Source: Aphis gossypii | Lineage: Eukaryota; Arthropoda; Insecta; Hemiptera; Aphididae | Length of the DNA: 64,000 bases | Direction of reading: 5' to 3' | Assembly (NCBI RefSeq): GCF_020184175.1 | Contig: NC_065533.1 | Span: 49,824,351 to 49,888,350, forward strand | Shown here: piece by piece, positions 26,301 through 39,400 of the stretch | How positions within the stretch are numbered: the stretch's first letter is position 1 | Layout: every line of letters starts with the position of its first letter | Notes under the pieces: model-generated | The model's input: the letters and a program-made list of their open reading frames with translations, nothing else | Database searches by the model: none | What the model was told of the DNA's origin: nothing | Program-made: the position numbers and the translations under genes

Positions 26301-26656
26301 TCATGACGATTGTGGGTTTTTTTTCAACATTTAACTATTATAATTATTAATTAATGATGATTATCACAAAAACTCGGATCCACGATATAACAATATGGTA
26401 CAATACGCCGGGACTTGAGTTGGGGACAGGGTGAAAGATTAATGTGTGTTTAGCGTAAACATACGACATAACATATTATTAAATAGCGTATATACGCGTA
26501 ATATTATACTATAGACTCAACGTAGATAATAATAATAAAATTATATATTATTATGCTATTACTGTATGTCTGTATATACAGATAGTTAACAAGGTAACAA
26601 GGTATAGTTGGTATAATCATATTATATAAGTATGATATGAACATAATATGTGGAGT
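20388..26656. other. Intergenic region between POMT2 and the Sidestep-like gene
   Basis: POMT2 is transcribed leftwards from about 20.4 kb, so its promoter must lie at the left end of this region. Several GTAGGTAGGTA-type short repeats occur at 20715-20840. I see no coding gene. A stretch of more balanced composition at about 23400-23830 has two adjacent open segments without recognisable similarity. A Tip100-like relic lies at 22668-22822. The right end includes the 3' UTR of the Sidestep-like gene; TTTATT at 26186-26191 (AATAAA on the minus strand) is a possible, weakly supported, polyadenylation signal. Confidence 0.5.
22668..22822. mobile_element. Decayed Tip100/Zaphod-like hAT MITE
   Basis: The left end includes GATCGGATTTAGGGG and the right end TTAAATTCACCCCT. 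The usual ends of this hAT group are CAGGGGCGGATTTA and its complement, and the differences seen are mostly CpG-type transitions. Repeated GGGGCCTC blocks are also common in such elements. No target duplication was recognised. Confidence 0.4.
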
Positions 26657-29600
26657 TCACACACAACTCTCGGGACCAGGAATGCCGCGATTCCCGATCG
26701 ACACTAAAAACTGTTTGCCATAGTTTTGTTGGATCATTATGTCGGGCGCTATTTCTCCGGACTCGCCGGGATCCCGATCCCGGTGTGACCCGGTCAGATT
26801 CGGGTAGACGATTCGCTGTTGCTGTTGCTGCTGCGGTCGTCGGGAGAGCAGCGAATATTTTTCGCCGGTCTTGTCGCCGCACGCCGCCCGGTCGTTGGAC
26901 ACTATCGCCGCGGTTTCCACGGTCGTCGGCGATCTGCCGTCGCTCTGCCGCCGTCTCCACAACAGAAACGCCACCGCGAAGACTATCGCCGACAGCACCG
27001 CCACTGAAATGAACACTATCATGCTCGTCGCTGTAGTGCTCTTGCTCCGGCCGTTCGACGCGTTGCTCTGCCGATCGTCGTTGTCGCCGCCACCGCTCAA
27101 CATTATCCACCATTCTGCAGACATAATGTGATATATTAGGTACCTATATATTATATTATTGACTCGAAATAACTGTAATTTTGTGTTTTATGCGCACTTT
27201 ATTTATACTTGTTTCTAGTACCTAGCGTCTTTAATTTAGTACCTACATATTATAAAATTTCATTTCGGAGGAAAGTTCTGCAGCAGCGCTCTCGTGACAA
27301 ATTAAAAAGAAATTGACTTATATGCATAGGCGCAAATAGTGAGTTACATTGGCGGGGGCTTAAGCCTTTTAATATATTCAACAAAAATTCCCCATCTCCT
27401 CACATCAAACAAAAATATTACTTTTTTTTTTTATTAGCTTCTAGTACAAAATTATTACTCAATGCACATATTATATTTATTATTAACTAGATAATAGGTA
27501 ACTACAGTATTAAATTTATTCTCCTGTTGAATTTAACAAAGTCATTTAATACTGGTACCGTGTCAATATTAATATCCTTATCAATATTAATTAATCCTAA
27601 ACTCCTAAATCTTTCTTGGAGCATTGTTGATCTCATCCATGTTTTCAATCTCCAAACACACAGGCTTTATTTTAAAGCGCAACATTTTTATCGTGTGGTA
27701 AAGTCATGATGCACTGTTTTCGAAATATCGCACGATATTTATGTTCCCAATATTTATATTGACCATATTTTACACTTTTACAGTCATAGGGAGCAAGCAG
27801 TCAAAAACAATATTTGATGATATTAGATAATAGGAAGATTCAATTTTAAATTTTAATATAAGAGTAAATATTGGGGAGGGGCTTAGCCCCCCAAGCCCCA
27901 CCCCATTTGCGCCTATATATAAGTTATATGTTTATAACAATAATATATTTCGTTCATTAATTACTAAGATTTGTATACAATTAGATCTATATCCTTAAAT
28001 GTATCAATCTTATATCCATGGTCATTGGTCCCGATTAATAAACTTTTAGTTGAAATATACTTTTTTTTAATAATTTAATAATTGTATTTTAATAGTTAAA
28101 AAAATCGGGGACGTCACAGTAGTACAGTATATTATATTACGTATGTTAGGTTTCAAATGTATCTCATCAACCGTCATTGAGTATAAGAGTAGGTTTATTA
28201 CATTTTAATTCAATAATAAATCATTGCACGAGAAACACCATCAGTAAAAAACTTGAATATTTAAATTAAATACACGATTATTTAGCGTTGTAATTTTAAG
28301 CATAATTCGTTTACGAAAATGCTGTATGATTTCTGCGAATTCCCCCTTGTTCCCGTCGCATTGTATCTCCTAAAATTGCCTATTTCTATGCAAAATATTG
28401 AATAAAAAAAAAAATTATTTATGAAAAATTCAAACTAAATGAAAAAATAATATTTTGTCTGGTGAATGTATAGTTGATTGAACTGACAATTGTTGAGAAA
28501 AAAAATGCTATCGGATAAGGACCGAGTTGCAGACAGTCGAAAAGTCGTACATTAAATCGATTATTTATTCGTTTAGGTGTATAAACTATGAAAATTAAAC
28601 TATTGGCGTATCATGGCGTGTACAAGTCTACGTGTTTATTGTAAACAAATAACAATTGCCCGCACTTGACAGCACCAATTACATGGTTATGTGTGGACAC
28701 GAATGAATTGTGTCAGAGTTCTTTATTTTCGTGTTTCTATTGTCATCTGTTGTCGTTCGTAATAATGCACATTTCACAACAAACATTTATTTTAGCATTA
28801 TCATAGTTATGATATGATGAGGTAAACTATTTGTGTCCCACCCCCACCTATTGTGAACCAACTGAGTCGCCACTAACGTTTACTCAATAAAAATTTACCA
28901 ATAATATATTTATACTTAAATGTATACAAAATTGATATGTAATAATCCTCAAAGTTTTGAAGAACGGTAAAATGTTTGAAAATATATTGTGTTGGCACTA
29001 ACTATATAGTTTTATAATGTATACCTATCGGTTATCGCTATCACATATTATATAAATATTTTAATGAAAAATGAAAAATTATAAATTAAAAAATTACGCG
29101 AGTGGGTAACTTTTGTAACATGTATATTATAGGTGTTAAATGGGTGGCTATTACAAGCGTATTAAATTTAAATTCAAATTTTTTACACATAAAAGTAAAC
29201 AAAGTAACTATTAAACGTAAACTCTTCAATATTTATTTATTTTTTAAAACATTAACCTATAAATATTATTTTGCTTGTATACTATAATATAAATACAATT
29301 GTCATATTAATTTAAAATATGTAAAAAATAAATGTTAAAATTAGGTGTAAGTATATATATATAAAAAAAACCAAAAAATATTGAAAATGTCTTATGCCTA
29401 TATACATAGTTCAAAAAGAGTCAAAATATATTGAAAATAATGATACAAACATTTTCAAGTACCTACTTATGTTATTCGTTTTTGAATTACAACAAAAACA
29501 AAAATAATTTGGATATAAATAGTTATTATACGGGTTGATAACCCATGTTGTAAAAATATGAATTCTTATTAAAAATTAATTTGGTTTTCCGGTGGGATTT

Positions 29601-32600
29601 TTTATCTTTATAGGTTGAAAAATTTCTAAGAACCTCGTATTCAATTTTCAAGTTTTACTGTGATTATTTGTTTTTGATTAATAATAAAATAAAGAAATCA
29701 ATTTTGTCAAAATCTGGTTTAAAGTGAAATTTCCTGGTTTTTTAAAATGTTTTGTTTGTTTTTTCACAATTATAAAGAAAAATACTGGGACTTTTTAACT
29801 TTTACCTCTCCAAACTACTAACTAGATTTAATTTATTTAATTTGTTATCCAAAACCACTCTCAAAGTTGAAAATCCTACTCTTACAAAAAAAAAAAAAAA
29901 ATAAAAAATAAAAAATAAAAAATAAAAAATAAAAATAAAAATAAATAAATAAAAATAAAAATACTTATATCATTGTAAAATCAGTACATTCATACCACTA
30001 ATACGAGTAGAAAAAAATCTGTATTGCACTGTTCAATGAACTATAACAAAACTGGGGGCGAAGGAAATGATAGTTTTGGTTCGACTATAAAATTCCTCTC
30101 TCGCGTATTAAGCTATTTAGTTTATTGTTCATACTTGTTGACAATATACGCACGACATAAATATAAATGTCATTCGTGAACTGGGCTGAAACAAACAAAA
30201 TACAACGTACCGGTAGACGAAGTGCCGGCCGGACCGTCGGCCCTCGTACTGCTCTCGTAAGCTGACTCGCCGCGCCACCACCACGGGTGCTTCAACAGCA
30301 TCACGTTATCGCTACCGAAATACGTGTTCGGGCCTCGACCCATGCGGTTGGCTGCGTACGCCGACAGGGTTAAATGTTTTCGATTATCGTCCGGCCCGTT
30401 TCTCAGTTTCAGGTTCCTGCGGTTTACGCGGTACTCGATCGAACCGCCACCCGACACCGACCTGGCCGCGGTGCCCGTCACGTTGTCCGCGAGCCATTCG
30501 CCGCGGTACTTGTTACGTCGAACGTCGTCGTCGCTCTCGTCTGCCGTCGCGTAGGACGATCTGTAAAGCAGAGTGAATTGCCACGTCGGACTTATGATTT
30601 ATACAAAACGGACGGCATTACGCACAAAATAATATTATATAACATAAAACAATACGATCATTCAATATTATAATAACGATATGTTATGGTCAAAGACGGT
30701 GATCAAGAAAGGACACCGTCGGCCGGGAAATTTGGTCGTCAATACCACAAAATCAGCTGATTATTGAAATGTTGTATCGAATTTTTCTGGCTAATGTCTT
30801 CGATTTCTGAGATTGTTGGATAAAGATAGTAATAAGCGTGTTAACTTAGATGTGCAATTTTAATAAAAAAAAAAAACTACCGGCACTGTGATCATGGTTT
30901 ATATTAACCTCGCTCCATATTCACAGCTCTTATACTGCAGACTCTCGTTATATCAGTCTCCTAGTTGTTGGAAAATTTTAAGAAACTTTATAATAACCGA
31001 ACAAAACTAAATGGGTACTTTTAAATTCTGAAAATAAACTGCAGCAGGCTATAGGTCCTTAAATGTAAAACACTTTAACAAACATTTAAATAGTTTAGGT
31101 GCGCGAGCTGAAAACACTTTAAATTAAAACGAAACTTCCGGTGAGTGGTATCTACGAAATTGTCCTCACCTAGTCGACTGTCCGATCGATAAGAATAATT
31201 TGCCAATTTTTTAAAGATATAATTGAAAATTTTAAAAACTGTATTATAATTGCGATGTGCTGATGTCCAGGTAAAGTTATCGTTATGCATATTTATAATA
31301 TATACTATTTAGGTACTCTGGTTGAAATGACAGCGGCTCAATTATTATAGGACCATCGATATAAAACAAAATGTACTAATCATAAATAAATATATTTTTT
31401 TTTATCTTAAACATGATTTTTAAACTAACAATATGGGTAGTAGTATTGGTTTTATAATTTATGGAATCAATGGTATAGTATTGCAGGCAGTATAGCTGGT
31501 AGTTGGTACCTGCATAGGTTACACGTATACGACTACAATAAATATTCTATTGTTTTTTGTATACATTCAAATTCGATTTGTATAATTTTATAGTCATACA
31601 AATACTATGCGCGTTTACTTTAATATAAATATATAATACGATAATAAGCTATTCCGTATATATGGCTAAAGTGGTTTTAAAATGTCACTATATATCAGCC
31701 AAATAATGCATGTGCTTTGGCCTTTGAGTAATTTTGAAATCTTGTATCTAACACTGACAATCGATTTGTATGCATTTTTATTTTTATTTTATTTTTTGGT
31801 TGGTGCGGGGAAAGAAAAATGTAACCTGCCAATTTTAATACTTATTGATTAACGCGTTTTCAATCCGTTTGCCTTCAAATTAAGAATTTTAGACAAAATT
31901 GGCTTTGTTTTTTGGTATGATCAGAAAAAAAATAACTGTAGACACTTGAAATTTTCACCAAATGTTAATATTATCCTTTTATATTTATGATGAAGTTTTT
32001 AAAATATTTCGACTCCTTAAGAGCTATTTATAACCATGAAAAATTTTCAATATTCTTTGGTTTTTATTTTCTATAAATGTTGATTAAAAATTATTCGTTA
32101 GTACAAAATTCTTAAAAATGTAATACTATAGAAGTTACTCTTATATCTGAATAAATATATTAAAAATACATAGGCAACAATTTTTTTTTAAGTTAGGTAG
32201 AATTTTAACAAAATTTCTTAAATTCGCAAAAAATTTCAAACTATTTTGTAGTTAGAAATTTATAAAATGTTTGTGTTTTAAATCTAAGTTTAAAAAATTT
32301 AATATGAGTGTTTTCATAAGTAGTTAACATTGAAAACATAAAATAATCTAAAAAGTATATTAAAGCAATTATTTATTGTGCTTAAGACTTAAGCTTACTT
32401 TTGGATCAAATTATTTATTTAAACGATAAATAACAATGTTAATTATTTTGTTATAATTAAAAACATTGTTCGCAGGAATTTAAAACTTTTAGGTATATTA
32501 TGAATTTGATATATTTATGCATTGATATTTTTATTTATTTTAAGATAATACGTATTTATTTATATTATGAGTCTATTTTTATATGCATTTGAGAAAATTC

Positions 32601-35600
32601 GTTAAAACTGAAAACTCCATATTTTGTAGTTAGAAACTTATAAAACATTTTCAATTTATAACTGAGTTTTTAAAATCTAGTATAAGATTTCTTGCGATGA
32701 TTAGTACATTTTTATAGTATATTGAAACAATGCAATTTAAAAAGTGTTTAATGACCATTATATTTTTTTTTATAGATATTTGAAATTCAAGTTTGAAAAA
32801 GTATGCATTATAACAATGAACAACTTTGTAAATTATTTTATAATTAAAAACATTTTTTGTGGGGACTTAAAACTTCTATGTACCTATATTATATATTTAT
32901 ATTATTATGATTTTTTCTACACGGCATACGCTATAAGATTTATTGTAAGATATTAACTATATTTATATTAACTTCTTTTTACTATTTTATGGTATTTTGA
33001 GTTATGTATAAGGCAATATAATATATAGTAGGGATGGCCAAATCGCGGCTAGCGTCAAAGACTTTTGCGGCTCGCATCTTATCGTAAATATTTTTACAAA
33101 AAAAATTTTTTATTATGAATTTATGTATTATATAATATATATATATTTTAGATTCTGAACGAAGTGATGAATGTATTGATTTTACAATGGTGTGTGTTTT
33201 TTTTTTTTTTTTTTTTTTTTTTTGTGTCTGTGTACAGCATAACTAGTCGAAATAATGCTCCAATTTCAAACAATGGGGGTGGTTTCCGATGTAAAAGTGA
33301 ATATCCTTGGTGCATTATAGAGGTAAAAAGTTAACATTTTCCAACAGTTTTCAAAAAAATCGAGAAAAACAAAAAAAAAATGACGGAAAAACGGCAATTT
33401 TTACGCAAAACCAGTTTTCGACCAAATCGATTTTTTTTTATGGTTGTAATTCAAAAACTAATCACTGAAAATACTTGAAATTTTCACCAAATGTTAATGT
33501 CAGTAGTATCCGTATATAGTTAAATTTTCAAAAAATTTTGACTTTTTTTGAGTTATTTATAGACCACTGAAATTTTCGATTTTTTTGAGAAATTTTTTTT
33601 AAAGTGTCGATAAAAATTTTTTGGATGACCAAAAAGTTTTGAAAATTTATTACAAGGTTCCTTATGAAATGTTTTTAATGTAGCTAAAAAAAATTAAAAA
33701 TCGTTAGTCACAATTTTTTTTTATAAGCGTTTTTAGTTCAAATTTTTACGAAATCTGTCGAAAACGCGAAAATTTGCAAGTAATTTTGAAGTTGAAAAAT
33801 CATAAATTTTTTTCCTTTTATAACTAAGTTTTGAAAATTTGGTACAAGGTTCTCCATACATTTTTCTTCAAATATCTGTAAAAAAAACTCTACCGGATTC
33901 AGACAAAAAATTTTTATGAGTGTTTGAAATTTAAATTTTTACAAAAACCACGTTAAATAACAGTTTAGCCTCAAACGATTTTTGATATTTGTTATTATTC
34001 AAAAAGTATAAGTCGTAGATACTTGAAAATTTTACCAGTTATTAAGATTCGCGTTTTCTTTACGTGATTTAAATTTCAAAATATTTTGATTTTTTTTGAG
34101 CTATTTATAGACAACTGAAATTTTCAATTTTTCTGAAAAAATATTTTTGAAGTGTCGATAAATTATTTTTGGCCCTATCAAAATACTTGAAAATTTAATA
34201 CAAAGTTCCTCATATGTTATTCTTATAGTGATTAAAAAATTATAAGAATACATAGGCACAATTTTTTTTTATTAGCATTTGAAGTTCAAATTTTGACGAA
34301 AATTCGTCAAAATTATGAATATTTGCGAAATATTTGAAGTTGAAAAATCATAAATTTTTTTGTGTTTATAACTAAGGATTAAAAATACAACACTAAGTTT
34401 TCCATAAGTTTACCTTCAAGTATCTATAGAGAAAACTCGAAGCATCATTATAGGAAAAATTTTAAGTGCGTTTGAATTTTAAATTTTAACGAAATAGCGT
34501 AACGATAACGATTTATCCTCAAACGATTTTAAATATTTGTTATTATTCAAAAAGTATAAGTCGTAGATACTTGAAAATTTTACCAGTTATTAAGATTCGC
34601 GTTTTCTTTACGTGATTTAATTTTCAAAATATTTTTTAATATAAGCTGGTTTTTTTAAACCACCTTTTTTACCAACCACTAGAAATTATATCCTAGGCTG
34701 ACAAATCATCTTCGTTCAGAATCGTTTTTCGTATACAATGATAACTATCATTGGATTCAAATTTAACACTCCTATAATATATAATAATGATCCATACGGC
34801 ACCTAATGTACAGCAGAGCGGTACTCACTTGCCCACTTTTTTTACATTTTGGCTTTTCCATATTTATTAATATATTTGGTGGCTCACAAGTCTCTTTTCA
34901 CTGGCCACCCCTGATGGCCTGATATATTGTATATATTATTTTAATAATTAAATACTTATAATTATAATATAATAAATACAATATTTTAGAAAAAATATAT
35001 TAACTTACTGTAATATCAAAAGTAAAATAACAATTTTATAATTGTTTATTGATTTAACAGTGATAGCAATTTTTGGCTAAGTCAAAATACTTTAAAATTT
35101 AATACCAAGTTCCTCGTAAGTTACTTTTATAGTGATTTAAAAATTTGAAAAATACATAGACACAATTTTTTTTTATCATCGCTTGAAGTTAAATATTGAC
35201 AAAATTCGTCAAAATCATGAATATTTGAAAAATATTTTATAGTTAAAACTTTGTAAAAAATTTTGTGCTAGTACTAAAGAATTGAGAATTTTATACAAGA
35301 TTTTTCATTAGTTTGGCGTACAATAATTATAAAAGAAGTTGAGTTGGTCAATTAAAAAAATTTTTATCTTAAGTTAAAATTTTTACGAAATGAAAATTCA
35401 CCGATAAAATAACGATTTACTATCAAATAATTTTAGGTTTTAGTTTATTTAAAAATTACTAGTCATAGAAACTTGAAACATACACCAGTTGTTCAAATTG
35501 CCATTTTGTGTACATGATTTAATTTTGGGGTTTTCAGGTGATTAAAAAATGGACCATCGTTTTCACTACCTAGTGAAAAATATATCCCAGGTTGACGAAT

Positions 35601-36445
35601 TATCTTCGTTCAGAATCGTTTTTTGTATGATACCTATCATTGCATTTAAATTTAAATTTAAATTGCATTTAAGGAAAGAGTAGATCTCTACGCTAGTTCC
35701 TTTTTTCTGCTATATTTATTGGTAGTTAACCACTATAACTAATAAAACGACAATATTATTTAAACTATTTACATAAAAAGCAAAATATTTGGGTTAGAGA
35801 AATAAAAATAGAATAAGAGAGACAAAACTATATTGAAATTAACTAAAATTATAATATGCATTTACAAAAATACAAATAGGTATTACTTAATAATACTACT
35901 GTAGACATTTTTCTACTTAAATTATTTTAATAATAAATTATGCTTTAATAAAATAATTTTATCATGTATCTATTTATAATTTTTGAGGTTTCAATGGATA
36001 AAAATGTATAAGTATTGCTTTAGTTAAGTTTAATAATTTGTCTGAAAAGTAAATCAATATGAAATTTATTTTTAATTATTGGCTTTGTAGCTATGTTTAG
36101 CCTTATAAACATTTGTATACTATGGCAAAAAAAAATATGAAACGGTGTCAATATTTGGCTATATGATTTATACTATATTGCTCGTACTATACGTGAATAA
36201 TATAATGTATATTGGCAATGCTCACGGAACAGTGCGGTAGGACGACGACCGGTCTAAACAAACAACCGCTTATCGCTGTTATGTAATATTTTAATTTGCA
36301 CGGATTTGATTAACCCTTTAACACTAATGAAACCTGCTGTTTGATCGGCCGCCCCATTTAAACCATGGCATATTATGTATACAGGGTGTAACAGAAATAA
36401 TACTGAGAGATGCAATTAACTAACAATGTAATATATTTTATACTA

Positions 36446-36487
<42 letters not shown>

Positions 36488-39400
36488 TTAATTTTATTAT
36501 TCCGTGCATTTTATTATTTTTGTTACATTCTGTTATATCGTTTAGATCGTAAAACCATAATATTTATTTTAACCACTAACCCGTAAGACGTCGTGGTCAA
36601 ATCGTTGCTCTCGTAAATCTCTAATGAGTAAGTCAACGGTCTAACTCCACCGTCATTGTCTAAAGTACAGCTAATTGTAGCCAAGTCTTTGTCTTCCCCT
36701 TGGTCTTGGATGGGTAACGAGCGTCGTTGATGATGGCGATTGTGACGCCTACTACCGGTACTGGCGTGGCGTTCTTGATCTTTAGGTAATCGTATCGCGC
36801 AGCCAGTCAATGGACCTGGAGGTGCTGTGTACGCATAAATGCAAACAGACAAACATAATATTAATTATTATTTATTTTATAACCAGGACTCATTATAATA
36901 GCATGATCGATGTTCATTTTATTATGTTCAGAAGTGGTGTATACTCTCAAAATGAAATATAAACAAACCACCAAAGTAAAAAATGCATAATGGGCATTAA
37001 AAAAAAATCTAGGTATCTGTATGTTATTAATGTGGCATCAAACTATTTTGATTTAATATATTTAAGACGAGAGTGAAAATAAAAATAATATGGATATATT
37101 AGTTGAGTAAAATATAATATCTGTATCTTGTTTTAAAATTTTCTATTATCGTGATGGGTGCTATTTAACATTTAAATTATGTTACTATTGTTATACCTAC
37201 TGTTTAACATTAGACGAAATAATATTATATTATGAAATTGTAATTTTTATAAATTGTCGTTGATTGATTGATTTTTTTTTTTATTCATTGAATTTACAAT
37301 GTGTCACTACATTACATGCTATTACAAGTCTTAGATCAAAACGTTGATTAAAAATCATTAAAACCGTAATATTTTGTTTAAATAAAATACTATAATTAGT
37401 TCATATCACAAGGCATACGAATAATTAAGTGTTGCAGACTTACAGCTGCAGTAATTATAGATAGTTATTATAACTATTAAAATACTTGGACTATTGTCAA
37501 AGTTCATCGTTAAAAATACCAAATGCAAATAACAAATATATAGGCTTGCAATTTTACGTATCGATAGTTGATTTAATTATCAACTAGGGACCCCTACATA
37601 CAAATAGCAATGTGCCTCATCATGTTTAACCCAATAATAACATTGTTTTACTAATTAATATCGTTCAAAAATTATTGCTGATTTAATGAACCATATTTGT
37701 TTAATTATAAACAAAAAAAATTTTTGTTAACTTAAAATTTGAAGTATAACTAAAAATATTCATTTCAACTAGATGTTTAGAGTATTGGGTAAGTATCTAA
37801 GTTATATTAGTATCAAAAAAGTCATAATAGAAATTTCATTAGTTTTATACTTTTTATTTATTTATTTATTATTTATATATATATATATTTGGGGGAGGGG
37901 GGTCAGCATTGTATAAATTAAAATGGTTAACACCACAATTATTATTTCAAATATTTACATAGTACTGATGTACTTCAAATCCTACATTCGATTAAGGATT
38001 AATGTCTAGTTTTTGGAGTCTACATGCTAAGTATAGGAAACCCATAGGCTTATACAAATGTACATTACATTAGCTATATTTCCGTTGCGTTTAAATATAT
38101 TTTTATATTTAAGCAGTTGCGGTCAAGTTTTTTATGGAAGATTTTTAAATCAGAAATAATATGCCTAGTCATCTTTTTTTCAATACAATTTCTGAAATAT
38201 AATTGAACTTAGATATAATTTTGAGTGAGCAAACTTTTGATTTTTATCATTTATTACGATTAAAATAAATGTTAAAATGCATAATAAAAAACTAAATGAC
38301 GGAAAAACGAGAATTTTTAAGGACCTTCGATTTTTAACAAAATTGATATGGTTTTTTGTATGCTTCAAAAAATGTCAAGAATAGAATTTTGAAATTTTCA
38401 TCGAAAACCTACTTATATTATAAATTTTTGATAAGGCAAACTATTACAATATGTTAAAACGATTTTCTTCAATGGTTAAAGTTTGGTTATTTTGATTTCG
38501 CTTAGAATTATTTTATTATTAACTAATAATAATTATTTTATATATTAACATGACCCTTGTTTATATAGAGTGTTATATAATTAATTTATTAATAGCTGAC
38601 GAATTTATTGTGATACCAACACTAGATAATTTCTAGAGAATATTTTCATAAAAATTAAGGTGTGTTTCATTTTTATTTTTTATAATACGAGGGACGAAAA
38701 TTTGAGTTCACGTTCCTTATAAATAGGAACTTTTTCTAGGGCTTTATTTCTATAATTTAAAAGAAACGCGTTCCAAGTTTCACTCTAATATGGCCACGTT
38801 CCTTCCCAATACAGAGCTGCCATAATGGCATATTAGTGAGCGTTGTAATTAAACGAGTATACATGATTATCATATATGTTTATTAGGGTATTGAGATAAT
38901 TTTTTCTTATTGCTCACGTACGGGTACGACGATAACTAATTTAGTAAAGTAATGCAGTTGTCAGTCTGCATTTGACGTTCGTGATTTTGTGTGTCGTTTG
39001 ATCTGTGTTCGGAAAAAATTTTTTTTTCATTTTTATTTAAATATGCTGATACATTTTAAAATGCCGAGTAGCAGTTAAATTGAAAGTAAATCAATACCGA
39101 AGCCGTAGAAAAATAAACCAAGATTTACGTGTATATTTTTAGATAAATGTTTGAAAGAAGATAACCTCTGTTCATCATGGTACAAAAAAAGCAGTAAATC
39201 TGCGAATCTGATGAATTTTGTTATGGACTTATAGTTATTCATGTTGGGTTACGTTTACTATTAAATATGAAGGGTTTCTTTCGCTTTAAATAAATACCTT
39301 AAAATAGTGGAAAATATAATAAAGAGGAATAAACATTAAAATAGATAAAATAGAACAACGCAATTGTTTTTGCATTTAAAACAATACAGAAACAGAAAAA

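Noticed and set aside
26622..27131. Several overlapping open frames on both strands, including 163-, 120- and 86-codon frames
   Set aside because: They overlap the GC-rich last exon of the Sidestep-like gene. Only the frame beginning EWWIMLSGGG has the correct phase from the upstream exon and encodes a transmembrane helix; the others are shadows of high GC content.
30324..30673. Plus-strand open frames over the FNIII exon
   Set aside because: They are antisense shadows of the GC-rich exon 30211-30560, Arg/Ser-rich without recognisable domains.
33195..33222. Long T run as a possible poly-A tail of a retroelement
   Set aside because: It sits inside the composite repeat at a place where other copies also have T runs, so it is part of that repeat rather than a separate insertion end.
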